DNA of 15,123 bases from Desulfosarcina sp. (GTDB lineage: Bacteria > Desulfobacterota > Desulfobacteria > Desulfobacterales > Desulfosarcinaceae), in NCBI GenBank assembly GCA_030642405.1, contig DAOWNV010000033.1:1-15123 (forward strand), written 5' to 3'. The notes under the pieces were generated by a model, which searched no databases, was not told where the DNA came from, and saw only the letters and a list, made by a program, of their open reading frames with translations. Below are positions 1 through 7,345 of this stretch, in pieces. The translations under genes were made by a program, and so were the position numbers. Positions within the stretch are counted from its first letter, which is position 1; every line of letters starts with the position of its first letter.

Positions 1-771
1 CAATCTATTGAACAGGTTCTGTTCCCAGCCAAATGCCTCGGCTGCGGCAGAATATTTTGTGACGATCCAGGCACGATCAGGCCGCTTAGCAATCATGCAG
101 ATTCTTGCAAAGTGGATTTCGCGCACGCCATGGCGCGGTTTTTTTGTACGGGATGCCGCCATCAATGGACTGCGGTTGAATCCCCGTTTTGCTTCCGGTG
201 CGGGTTGGTGTTCATCAGCCGAAAAGGGGAGGATCATCTATGCGGACGATGCCTGGATAGGCCGGGGGTATTTTCCAGGGCTCGGGCCTTGGGCATATAC
301 GATCAATCCTTAAAAACAGCGATTCAGGCGTTTAAATTCAAAGGGTTGGTGAACCTGGCAAGACCGTTTGGAACCCTCCTTTTTCATACATTAAAGTACT
401 ATTGGGCTGTCGACGAAATGGATATCGTGGCACCGGTACCTCTTCATAACCGCCGATTCCGGGAGCGGGGGTTCAATCAAGCCTATCTGTTGATTCGTCA
501 CTGGCAATTACCCAGTGAAACGACGATTGTCCGTGACCTGCTGGAAAGAACCCGGCCGACGGTACCTCAAACGGGGCTTGATATGAAACAGCGGCAGATC
601 AACATTAAAAATGCCTTTTCGATGAAGCGACCCGGTCAAAGCAGGGGTAAACGGATTCTGCTGGTGGATGATGTGTTGACAACGGGCGCGACTGTGGATG
701 CCTGTGCGCGCACACTGCTCAAGGACGGTGCTAAACGGGTAGAAGTGTTGACATTGGCTCGGGCGATGTGA
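1..771 (+). CDS. comF: ComF family phosphoribosyltransferase (5' partial)
   Basis: ComF-family proteins combine an N-terminal zinc-finger region with a C-terminal type I phosphoribosyltransferase fold; in naturally competent bacteria they help DNA uptake, but in most other species the role is unclear. The reading frame is open from the first base, and the family's typical start of the domain (LFPAKCLGCGRIFC, codons 7-20) already lies upstream of the first usable GTG at 112, so the gene begins outside the window. Further cysteine pairs (CTGC, CFRC, CGRC) complete the zinc-finger region. The middle carries the conserved APVPLHNRRFRERGFNQA stretch, and the C-terminus carries the PRPP-binding loop LLVDDVLTTGAT with its paired aspartates. 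About 256 codons are visible, close to full family length, so only a few residues are missing. It is followed after about 80 bases by pgeF on the same strand. The family call is firm; a competence role is not shown. Confidence 0.9.
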   Translation, partial: QSIEQVLFPAKCLGCGRIFCDDPGTIRPLSNHADSCKVDFAHAMARFFCTGCRHQWTAVESPFCFRCGLVFISRKGEDHLCGRCLDRPGVFSRARALGIYDQSLKTAIQAFKFKGLVNLARPFGTLLFHTLKYYWAVDEMDIVAPVPLHNRRFRERGFNQAYLLIRHWQLPSETTIVRDLLERTRPTVPQTGLDMKQRQINIKNAFSMKRPGQSRGKRILLVDDVLTTGATVDACARTLLKDGAKRVEVLTLARAM

Positions 772-853
772 AAGGTTGGGGGGTACAAATTGACATTTGG
801 CAGTAAAAAGGTCCTAAGTCGGCCTGATCCCATTAAATATCGGAAAGTGTCCA

Positions 854-1627
854 TTGCATTTGGTTACCCGCCAATGTGTACGGTTTTTTCAGTTTTCAGC
901 GTTAAACGGTTTTCCTGGTCTGACCCATGCGGTCGGATGTCGTTTGGACGGAACCTCCAAGCCACCTTATGACAGCATGAACTTGAGCCAAGGGGTGGGG
1001 GATAATACGGATTCGTTAGTGGCTAACCGGAACCGTTGGTTGCAGGCCACCGGTGGTGGTGTGCACGTCTACACCCGCCAGAACCATGGAACAACCATCC
1101 GGATAATAAAAAGGGACTCTTTCGACGCTTTTGAAAAGATTCAGACTGGATCAGAATCCGCCGATGCATTGATTTCAGATGTGCCGCAAGTTCGATTGTC
1201 CATTCTGACTGCCGACTGCCAGGCTGTGATGCTCTTCGATCCTGAAAAACGGGTGGTCGCCAATGTTCATTGTGGTTGGCGGGGCAGTGTGGCTAATATT
1301 CTCGGGCGTGTCGTGTCTCGGATGACCCGGGAATTTCATTGCAACCCGCATCGGATAATCGCGGCCATCGCGCCTTCCCTGGGGCCTTGCTGTGCCGAAT
1401 TTATCGACTACAAGAGTGAAATACCCAGGTACTTATGGCCGTTTCGTGTCGGATCAAATCACTTTGATTTTTGGCGGATCAGTCAGCATCAACTGGTAGA
1501 AGCTGGGCTTTTAGAGGGTCGTGTGTATAACTCCGGTATCTGTACGCGTTGCAATCCCCATCTCTTTTTTTCTTATCGGGCTGAAAGAGAGACCGGACGG
1601 TTTGTCTCCTTTATCGCGTTATGTTGA
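854..1627 (+). CDS. pgeF: Peptidoglycan editing factor / purine nucleoside phosphorylase, laccase-domain YfiH family
   Basis: This is a YfiH/PgeF (DUF152, Cu-oxidase_4) protein. Family members remove wrongly incorporated L-Ser-containing muropeptides in E. coli, and some are reported as purine nucleoside phosphorylases or adenosine deaminases. The three metal-binding residues are visible: His78 in QNHGTT, Cys122 in LTADCQAV and His139 in VHCGWRG. The family's GPCC pair (177-180) and the C-terminal SGICTRC and FFSYRAE...TGRF motifs are present. The length of 257 residues is normal. No in-frame ATG exists near the N-terminus. I take the TTG at 854 because GGAAAG lies six bases before it; the TTG at 860 is an alternative. 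The usual HAGWRG motif reads HCGWRG, placing a cysteine next to a metal ligand. It lies between comF and pyrK on the same strand, each gap about 80 bases, so an operon is possible but not obvious. Confidence 0.9.
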   Translation: MHLVTRQCVRFFQFSALNGFPGLTHAVGCRLDGTSKPPYDSMNLSQGVGDNTDSLVANRNRWLQATGGGVHVYTRQNHGTTIRIIKRDSFDAFEKIQTGSESADALISDVPQVRLSILTADCQAVMLFDPEKRVVANVHCGWRGSVANILGRVVSRMTREFHCNPHRIIAAIAPSLGPCCAEFIDYKSEIPRYLWPFRVGSNHFDFWRISQHQLVEAGLLEGRVYNSGICTRCNPHLFFSYRAERETGRFVSFIALC

Positions 1628-1653
1628 AAAGGGCTAAGTGGAGGACTGATAAT

Positions 1654-1685
1654 GGTAATTTTTCGACTAAAATTCCTCATTTTTT
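1654..1685 (+). terminator. Possible weak intrinsic terminator after pgeF
   Basis: An AT-rich hairpin can form here: GG, one bulged T, then AATTTT pairs with AAAATTCC across a six-base loop TCGACT. A run of six T follows at 1680-1685. The stem has only two G-C pairs, so termination would be weak. It sits 27 bases after the pgeF stop and 27 before the pyrK start, a sensible place to separate the two genes. Confidence 0.35.
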
Positions 1686-1711
1686 CGATAGACACTGTGA
1701 AATATTAACGG

Positions 1712-2515
1712 GTGAAAATGGTTACGCAAGACACCACGGTTACCTGGAATCATCAGGTGGTTCCTGGATATTTTCGAATGGGCCTTTTATGTGATACCGG
1801 TTTCGATTCCGCTAAACCCGGGCAATTCGTGATGGTCCGCATTGGAACAGAGAATTCGCCTCTTTTGCGTCGTCCGTTTTCTCTTTTTGGATTGATACGG
1901 GAAAAGAGACGGGCAACAGGGATCGAGATCCTTTATAAAGTGGTGGGGAAAGGAACGGAACTGTTATCTTGTTGCAAAGAAGGTGACCGCTTGTCGGTCA
2001 TCGGACCTCTTGGAAATACCTTTTCCATTTCAGATTCGTGTCGTCGGTTGATCCTCGTCGCCGGTGGGGTCGGTGTGCCGCCTATCCGGTTTCTGGCAAC
2101 ATCCTTGCTGGAAAACGAAAGCCGTCCCGATATTTGTAGGGTGTTCATTGGTGGCCGATCCAAAGAGGATCTGGCTTGTATCACGGAATTCGATTTGCCC
2201 GGATTTATGCTGGAAGTCTCCACCGATGATGGCAGCCTGGGACATCACGGTTTGGTGACCAGAAGCCTGGAAAAGTCATTGGATAAAGACCCTGCGGATC
2301 TCATCTGTGCTTGTGGGCCGGAAGGAATGCTCAAAGCCGTTTCGTCCATTGCCGCAGGGAGAAACATTTCCTGCATGGTTTCCATAGAAGCGATGATGGC
2401 CTGCGGAATGGGTGCCTGTTTGGGCTGTGCGGTTCGTATAGTTGACGATAAGGTGCACTACCGTCATGTTTGTGTAGACGGTCCTGTCTTCGATGCACAG
2501 CGACTGGTATGGTAG
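1712..2515 (+). CDS. pyrK: Dihydroorotate dehydrogenase electron-transfer subunit PyrK-type iron-sulfur flavoprotein
   Basis: PyrK passes electrons between PyrD type B and NAD through FAD and a [2Fe-2S] cluster in pyrimidine synthesis. The 267 residues show the family order. An N-terminal ferredoxin-reductase barrel carries the FAD motif RRPFS (about 53-57). An NAD-binding half carries VAGGVGVPP (116-124) and the CGP motif (201-203). A C-terminal [2Fe-2S] domain has Cys231, Cys236, Cys239 and Cys254 (C-x4-C-x2-C-x14-C), followed by the PyrK-like ending VDGPVF. The start is GTG 1712 or ATG 1718 two codons later; no strong ribosome-binding site decides between them. The usual neighbour pyrD is absent; the next gene is atpZ. 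Homologous flavoproteins such as SudB/NfnA share this fold but normally adjoin a GltD-like subunit, which is also absent. The C-terminal motif favours PyrK. Confidence 0.85.
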   Translation: MKMVTQDTTVTWNHQVVPGYFRMGLLCDTGFDSAKPGQFVMVRIGTENSPLLRRPFSLFGLIREKRRATGIEILYKVVGKGTELLSCCKEGDRLSVIGPLGNTFSISDSCRRLILVAGGVGVPPIRFLATSLLENESRPDICRVFIGGRSKEDLACITEFDLPGFMLEVSTDDGSLGHHGLVTRSLEKSLDKDPADLICACGPEGMLKAVSSIAAGRNISCMVSIEAMMACGMGACLGCAVRIVDDKVHYRHVCVDGPVFDAQRLVW

Positions 2516-2528
2516 CGCCATTTTCAGA

Positions 2529-2557
2529 TTGACTTGGTCGACTGGCTGTGTTAGACG
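2529..2557 (+). promoter_or_regulatory. Possible sigma70-type promoter for the atp genes
   Basis: TTGACT at 2529-2534 is a good -35 match. It is followed after 17 bases by TAGACG, which fits only three of six -10 positions. It lies in the 103-base gap between pyrK and atpZ, where a promoter for the atp cluster would be expected. The weak -10 keeps this tentative. Confidence 0.22.
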
Positions 2558-2618
2558 CACACATTCCGATCAAGGCCTGATCTGACGCTCTCTTTCGGTC
2601 GGAGAAGGGTCGACTCCC

Positions 2619-2837
2619 ATGAAAAAAGAGACAAGAACGTGGATGAGAGAACTGGCGTATTTTTCTAGCCTTGGACTCTCGGTATCCCTTTCGATATTTA
2701 TCGGACTTGGAATTGGAGTGTATCTGGACCGGCGATTTGAGACATCACCATGGATGACACTTGTTTTCCTGGGTCTCGGCATTGCGGCTGGATACAGGAA
2801 CATCGGGCTGGCCATTAAAAAGAGCAGCAAACTGTGA
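2619..2837 (+). CDS. atpZ: AtpZ/AtpI-type F0 accessory membrane protein
   Basis: This is a short (72 residues) two-helix membrane protein of the ATPase_gene1/AtpZ family, found at the head of atp operons. Related proteins have been proposed to assist c-ring assembly or form a Mg2+/Ca2+ path with AtpI. Two hydrophobic segments are clear (about 13-35 and 44-64), separated by the family's short charged turn YLDRRFETSPWMT. The N-terminus is basic and the tail ends KKSSKL. The ATG is preceded by AAGGG with nine bases spacing. Its TGA overlaps the GTG of the next gene by four bases (GTGA), which suggests coupled translation. Family and context agree; the precise molecular role is not established. 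Confidence 0.87.
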   Translation: MKKETRTWMRELAYFSSLGLSVSLSIFIGLGIGVYLDRRFETSPWMTLVFLGLGIAAGYRNIGLAIKKSSKL

Positions 2838-3250
2838 ATCGCAACAGTGAACAAAGGCAATCAGTGAATATTCAGCAGCGCATACTTACATTTGTTACGC
2901 GATCCAATTGGGTGCTTCTGGTGTCTGTCAGCCTGCTTGGGCTGTTGGCAGCCTCTCCACCCTTTGCCAGGGGGATCATTTTTGGTGGCCTCATCGTAAC
3001 GATCAATTTCCATCTTCTGGCAAAAACCCTGAAAAAAGCACTGAATCCCCAACAATTGACTTCTCCCAACGTGGTACTGGTTAAATATTATATTCGTTTC
3101 ATCATCAGCGGTGTCATCATTTTCCTTTTGATTCAGCAACATGTCGTGAATCCAATTGGATTGTTTATCGGTCTTTCCGTCGTGGTGGCCAGCATAACAT
3201 TGGCCACTATGATTGAGCTTAAAAATCTATTTTTCAAGGAGGCGGTCTAA
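2834..3250 (+). CDS. atpI: ATP synthase subunit I (AtpI)
   Basis: This is a 138-residue membrane protein of the ATP synthase I chain family, a non-structural component thought to help c-ring assembly. Four hydrophobic segments are visible at roughly 26-43, 47-66, 86-103 and 106-126, the expected topology. The GTG start overlaps the atpZ stop by four bases. An in-frame GTG ten codons later is possible but less favoured because of the coupling. The end of the gene (KEAV, then TAA) contains the ribosome-binding site AAGGAGG of atpB. Sequence conservation in this family is low, so the assignment rests on topology and position between atpZ and atpB. Confidence 0.85.
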   Translation: MNRNSEQRQSVNIQQRILTFVTRSNWVLLVSVSLLGLLAASPPFARGIIFGGLIVTINFHLLAKTLKKALNPQQLTSPNVVLVKYYIRFIISGVIIFLLIQQHVVNPIGLFIGLSVVVASITLATMIELKNLFFKEAV

Positions 3251-3252
3251 GG
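3236..3252 (+). promoter_or_regulatory. Strong ribosome-binding site of atpB within the atpI end
   Basis: AAGGAGG at 3236-3242 stands ten bases before the atpB ATG. It is inside the last codons of atpI, so translation of the two genes is linked. The whole start region closely resembles that of atpE (positions 4049-4070). Confidence 0.75.
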
Positions 3253-3942
3253 ATGGAGCATCCCTATCTATTTTTCATTAAGATTTTTGAAGCGATTGGG
3301 TTGGGGCATTTCGCCCATACATACCCTCATGTGATCTACTCCTGGGTTCTGATGGCGATCCTGATAGGATTCGGTGCCCTTGCTACCAAGACCATTACGA
3401 TGATCCCGGGTAAATCACAGAACCTGTCAGAGATCATTGTTTCAGGTATCGAAGAATTTATGGTGGAGACTGCAGGCGAAGAGGCTCGCTGGCTTTTTCC
3501 CCTGGCAGCAACACTTTTTATCTATATCTTCATCGGCAACCTGATCGGCATTATCCCTGGATTTTTGCCTCCCACCGCCAACCTCAATACAACTGGTGCA
3601 TGTGCGCTGATAGTTGTGGTTTTTACTCATATCATCGGTATCAAGTACCATGGCGTTGGCTACATTAAACACTTTTTAGGGCCTGTCTGGTGGATGGCAC
3701 CGCTGATTTTTGTCATTGAAATCATCGGCCATATGGCTCGGATTTTATCACTCTCCTTTCGTTTGTTTGGAAACATGATGGGGCATGAGATCGTACTGGC
3801 CATTCTTTTCGGCCTGGCTGGTGCTTTTTTTGCTCCTCTGCCGATTATGGCCCTGGGAATTTTTGTTGCCTTTGTTCAGGGTTTTGTTTTCTTTCTCTTG
3901 TCCGTTATTTATTTTTCCGGGGCTATGGAACACGCTCATTGA
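3253..3942 (+). CDS. atpB: ATP synthase F0 subunit a
   Basis: Subunit a forms the two half-channels that deliver ions to the rotating c-ring in the inner membrane. The 229 residues contain about five to six hydrophobic segments. The signature helix reads LSLSFRLFGNMMGHE, in which Arg170 is the essential arginine (E. coli Arg210), followed by Asn174, His178 and Glu179. The last helix contains FVQGFVFFLLSVIY with Gln209, equivalent to E. coli Gln252. The usual GNLIGIIPG motif is at about 95-103. Length is typical. A strong AAGGAGG lies ten bases before the ATG. A 123-base gap separates it from atpE; subunits b, delta, alpha, gamma, beta and epsilon are not in the window. Confidence 0.97.
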   Translation: MEHPYLFFIKIFEAIGLGHFAHTYPHVIYSWVLMAILIGFGALATKTITMIPGKSQNLSEIIVSGIEEFMVETAGEEARWLFPLAATLFIYIFIGNLIGIIPGFLPPTANLNTTGACALIVVVFTHIIGIKYHGVGYIKHFLGPVWWMAPLIFVIEIIGHMARILSLSFRLFGNMMGHEIVLAILFGLAGAFFAPLPIMALGIFVAFVQGFVFFLLSVIYFSGAMEHAH

Positions 3943-4048
3943 TGAAGAGAAACCAAGGCGTTTATTGCCGATCCGAACACACCGTTCGCGCCGGCTTGTA
4001 CTTACTGTTTTGGGGTAACTGGAAGAAGCCCTGATGATTACTTATTCA

Positions 4049-4065
4049 AAGGAGGTAGTGTAAGG
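4049..4065 (+). promoter_or_regulatory. Strong ribosome-binding site of atpE
   Basis: AAGGAGG at 4049-4055 lies ten bases before the atpE ATG. A nine-codon open frame (ATG 4034 to TAA 4061, reading MITYSKEVV) runs through it. This resembles the end of atpI (KEAV, TAA), which holds the atpB ribosome-binding site. A strong site fits the high c-subunit demand. Whether the mini-frame is translated cannot be told. Confidence 0.7.
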
Positions 4066-4347
4066 ATGGAAGCTCAAGCATTGCAGTTTTTTATCGCGTG
4101 TGTGACAGCAGCAGGTTTTGGTATAGCAATCGCCGCATTCGGTTGTGGTATAGGACAGGGCATGGGCCTCAAGTCCGCCGTTGAAGGCATTGCTCGCAAT
4201 CCTGAATCTTCAGGAAAGGTTACCGTAACCATGCTGATTGGTCTGGCCATGATCGAGTCTTTGTGTATTTATGCACTCGTTGTGTCTCTGATCCTGATCT
4301 ACGCACATCCCCAGGCAGCTGCCATCGCCGGGTTGTTTGCCCACTGA
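4066..4347 (+). CDS. atpE: ATP synthase F0 subunit c
   Basis: Subunit c is the hairpin protein that forms the ion-carrying rotor ring. Its 93 residues make two hydrophobic helices (about 8-35 and 53-79) joined by the polar loop ARNPE (43-47). The ion-binding carboxylate is Glu64 in MIESLCIY. Gln31 in GIGQG, Ser65 and Tyr69 are also present; they correspond to Gln32, Ser66 and Tyr70 of the sodium-binding ring of Ilyobacter tartaricus, while the Thr67 position is Leu. The short tail after helix 2 (AIAGLFAH) is slightly longer than in many homologues. The gene has its own strong ribosome-binding site and is followed by a strong terminator, so it ends the atp transcript here. Confidence 0.96.
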   Translation: MEAQALQFFIACVTAAGFGIAIAAFGCGIGQGMGLKSAVEGIARNPESSGKVTVTMLIGLAMIESLCIYALVVSLILIYAHPQAAAIAGLFAH

Positions 4348-4370
4348 TCTTTTTTTTCGGAACAAACTGA

Positions 4371-4410
4371 AAAAACGGTCGTTGCTTAAATGCGATGGCC
4401 GTTTTTATTT
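4371..4410 (+). terminator. Intrinsic terminator after atpE, probably bidirectional
   Basis: AAAAACGGTCGTTGC (4371-4385) pairs over 15 bases, with three G-U pairs, with GCGATGGCCGTTTTT (4392-4406) across a six-base loop. A T-rich tail follows. On the opposite strand the same stem is also followed by T residues, so it can also stop transcripts leaving the convergent uvrA, whose stop is about 90 bases away. The rest of 4348-4498 holds nothing recognisable. Confidence 0.85.
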
Positions 4411-4498
4411 GTGTACAGAGGATAAAAGGTTGGTTATGCGGCTGCATTATAAGGTCGTCGCAGTATTAGTCTATACAGCTGCCTCTGGTCCCCAATCC

Positions 4499-7345
4499 TT
4501 AGCATCCGTTTTCCAATGTTTTTTTCAAATACTGTCCGGTGCAGGATTCTGGAACTCGGCAAATCTCTTCCGGTGTACCCGCAGCTATCAATTTTCCGCC
4601 GCCTTCACCTCCTTCCGGCCCCAAATCAATGACATGATCGGCGGTTTTGATCACATCCAGGTTGTGTTCGATGACTACTACGGTGTTTCCGGTATCCACC
4701 AGTCTGTATAGAACCTTTAAAAGTTTGCGAATATCATCGGGGTGCAACCCTGTGGTGGGCTCGTCCAGAATGTATAAGGTGTCTCCCGTGCTTTGCTTGC
4801 TCAACTCACGGGAGAGTTTGATTCGTTGGGCTTCACCACCGCTGAGCGTAGTGGCTGATTGACCGATGGGGACATAGCCGAGTCCCACGTCCGCCAGTGT
4901 CTGGAGCTTGGAACGGATGGTGTTGATGTTTTTGAACATGTGAAGGCACTGATCGACGGTCATTTCCAGAACGTCGGCAATGGTTTTTCCCTTGTATCGA
5001 ATTTCCAGTGTTTCTCTGTTGTATCGCTTGCCGCGGCATATTTCACACGGCACATAGACATCGGGTAAAAAATGCATTTCGATTCGAATGATGCCGCCCC
5101 CTTCGCACGCTTCGCATCGTCCCCCATGGATATTGAAACTGAATCGGCCGGGTTTGTATCCTCTCATTCTCGCTTCGGGAGTTCGGCTGAATAGTTCCCT
5201 GATGGGTGAAAGCAGCCCGGTATAGGTGCCCGGGTTGGAACGAGGGGTTTTACCGATGGGAGATTGGTCAATATCAATGACTTTATTGAGTTTTTCCAGC
5301 CCTGTGATTTGTTCGTACCCTCCAGCTGTCAGAGGGAGGCGTTGAAGCTTGCGGATTGCGGCTCGATACAAGGTTTCCAGCACCAGCGTGGATTTGCCGG
5401 AGCCTGAAACGCCGGTAACACAGGTAAGCACCCCCAGCGGGAAAGAAACGTCTATTTTTTGAAGGTTGTTTTGGCAGGCCCCTATGATCTTGATTTCACC
5501 TTTTTCGGCAATCCTGCGGTGTTTAGGTATTTCAATATGTAACCTTCCGGAAAGATATTGTCCGGTAAGAGATCGGTCGTCTTCCAGCATAATGGAAGGG
5601 GTTCCTTGAAACATGACCCGGCCACCTTTCATTCCGGCTCCCGGGCCCATGTCCACCACATGATCGGCTGCTAAAATAGTCTCTTCATCATGCTCTACCA
5701 CCAGTACTGAATTGCCCATATCCCGCATGTTCAGTAGCGTATTCAAAAGACGACGATTATCCCGCTGGTGCAGACCGATGCTAGGTTCATCCAATACATA
5801 AAGAACGCCGGTCAGTTTGGCGCCAATTTGAGTGGCCAAACGTATTCGTTGGCTTTCGCCACCGGAAAGGGTGTGGGCCGGGCGGTCCAGGGTCAGATAT
5901 GAAAGGCCGACATCATTTAAAAACGCCAGTCGCGCGATAATTTCTTTTACGATTTTTTTTGAGATGGCGCCGCGTTTTCCTTCGAACCGGTAATGAGTGA
6001 AAAAACTGTGAAGGTGTTTGATGGATCGTGAGGTCAACTCATTAATGGCACATCCATGGATCCTTATGTTACGGCTCTCTTTTCGTAGACGGGAGCCCAT
6101 GCAATGAGGGCAGGGTGCTTCGGCCATGAATTCAGCCAGGGATTTCTTTTCAGCTTTTGAGTGAGCGTTGCTGTACTGTTGTCGAAGTTTCGGAATAATT
6201 CCTTCAAATGTTCCCTTCATTTGAGGGAGCTGTTTCTTTTTGCTTGTCGAAGATGGCTTTGACTGATTTTTCGAACCATACAACAAAAGGGATTTTAATT
6301 TTTCAGGTAGGTCTCGGTAGGGCGTATAGATATCCGATCCGTAATTGCTGGTGATTTCGTCGAGAAAATCGATGAAAGCCATAGAATGGCGATGCGCCCA
6401 AACAGTGATTGCACCCTCCCTTAAAGAGAGTTCTGAGTTGGGGATAATTTTATCGGGCGAAAAGTCTTTTGTTGTACCCAAACCGTTGCAATGAAGACAT
6501 GCACCATGGGGGGAGTTGAAAGAGAAATTGGCAGGAGATTGTTCCGGATAGCTAATATCGCAGTTCACGCACACGGCTTTCTCGCTGAATCTAAGCGTCT
6601 CTTTGACCTCATCCATTCGCTTTCCGATAAAGATAATTTCTGCCAGGCCTTCGGATTTGGCGATGGCCAACTCCATGGAGTCGGCAAGCCTGTTCCGGAT
6701 TTCAGGTTTAATAATCAGCCGGTCAACAACAACATTGATCCGATTTGTAGAAGGGCCGGAAATATGGCTGATTGTATCCAACTCTATCATTTTTCCATCC
6801 ACTATGATCCGTGCAAAACCGTCCTTTTTCAACCGTTTGATAGGACCACGATGATTATCGGCTGAATTTCCGATGATGGGTGAGAGAACTAAAAAACGAG
6901 AACCGTTTTGCCGTTTCATAACGGAAGCCACCATTTCATCGATGGTTTGGGCAAAAATCGGCTGATTGCATTGATAACAATAGGGGATACCGGCACGAGC
7001 GTATAATAGCCTGATGAAATCATAAATTTCGGTTATCGTGCCGACGGTGGATCGAGGGTTATGAATAGCGGTCTTCTGTTCAATGGCAATTGCGGGTGAG
7101 AGACCTTCGATGAGATCTACATCCGGTTTTTCCAGTCGCTCTAAAAACTGGCGGGCGTATGTGGACAATGATTCCACGTAGCGGCGTTGCCCTTCAGCGT
7201 AAAGCGTATCGAAAGCCAGTGTGGATTTCCCTGAACCGGAAAGGCCTGTAATGACGACTAATTGGTTGCGTGGAAGACGCAGGCTGATATTTTTCAGGTT
7301 ATGTTGTCGAGCACCTTCAATTACAATCTCATTTATAGTGGTCAT
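4499..7345 (-). CDS. uvrA: Excinuclease ABC subunit UvrA
   Basis: UvrA is the damage-recognition ATPase of nucleotide excision repair, acting as a dimer with UvrB. All 948 residues are intact, a normal length. The first ABC module has Walker A GLSGSGKST (34-42), signature LSGGESQR (493-500) and Walker B VLYVLDEP (514-521). The second has Walker A GVSGSGKST (645-653), signature LSGGEAQR (834-841) and Walker B LYILDEP. Zinc modules are Cys259/262/283/286 and the damage-sensing Cys744/747/767/770. A further pair, Cys123/Cys126, is in the N-terminal module. ATG at 7345 begins the conserved MTTINEIVIEGARQHNLKNI. No good ribosome-binding site or recognisable LexA box is visible upstream. It is convergent with atpE and divergent from dnaA. 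Confidence 0.98.
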   Translation of the reverse strand: MTTINEIVIEGARQHNLKNISLRLPRNQLVVITGLSGSGKSTLAFDTLYAEGQRRYVESLSTYARQFLERLEKPDVDLIEGLSPAIAIEQKTAIHNPRSTVGTITEIYDFIRLLYARAGIPYCYQCNQPIFAQTIDEMVASVMKRQNGSRFLVLSPIIGNSADNHRGPIKRLKKDGFARIIVDGKMIELDTISHISGPSTNRINVVVDRLIIKPEIRNRLADSMELAIAKSEGLAEIIFIGKRMDEVKETLRFSEKAVCVNCDISYPEQSPANFSFNSPHGACLHCNGLGTTKDFSPDKIIPNSELSLREGAITVWAHRHSMAFIDFLDEITSNYGSDIYTPYRDLPEKLKSLLLYGSKNQSKPSSTSKKKQLPQMKGTFEGIIPKLRQQYSNAHSKAEKKSLAEFMAEAPCPHCMGSRLRKESRNIRIHGCAINELTSRSIKHLHSFFTHYRFEGKRGAISKKIVKEIIARLAFLNDVGLSYLTLDRPAHTLSGGESQRIRLATQIGAKLTGVLYVLDEPSIGLHQRDNRRLLNTLLNMRDMGNSVLVVEHDEETILAADHVVDMGPGAGMKGGRVMFQGTPSIMLEDDRSLTGQYLSGRLHIEIPKHRRIAEKGEIKIIGACQNNLQKIDVSFPLGVLTCVTGVSGSGKSTLVLETLYRAAIRKLQRLPLTAGGYEQITGLEKLNKVIDIDQSPIGKTPRSNPGTYTGLLSPIRELFSRTPEARMRGYKPGRFSFNIHGGRCEACEGGGIIRIEMHFLPDVYVPCEICRGKRYNRETLEIRYKGKTIADVLEMTVDQCLHMFKNINTIRSKLQTLADVGLGYVPIGQSATTLSGGEAQRIKLSRELSKQSTGDTLYILDEPTTGLHPDDIRKLLKVLYRLVDTGNTVVVIEHNLDVIKTADHVIDLGPEGGEGGGKLIAAGTPEEICRVPESCTGQYLKKTLENGC

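Noticed and set aside
8..313. Open frame of 101 codons at the left edge
   Set aside because: It is out of frame with the clear ComF zinc-finger sequence, which is open from base 1.
790..818. Perfect TTGACA (790-795) before pgeF as a promoter
   Set aside because: At 17 bases spacing the -10 would be CCTAAG, matching only three positions; too weak to list.
2572..2586. Near-palindrome GATCAAGGCCTGATC before atpZ as an operator
   Set aside because: Arms of five bases only, no second site, and no known regulator fits.
3974..3988. Hairpin CGAAC-ACACC-GTTCG between atpB and atpE as a terminator
   Set aside because: Five-pair stem without a T-run; atpE would be expected to be read through from atpB.
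4337..4711. Open frame on the plus strand across the uvrA 3' end
   Set aside because: It runs through the atpE terminator and is antisense to conserved uvrA codons.
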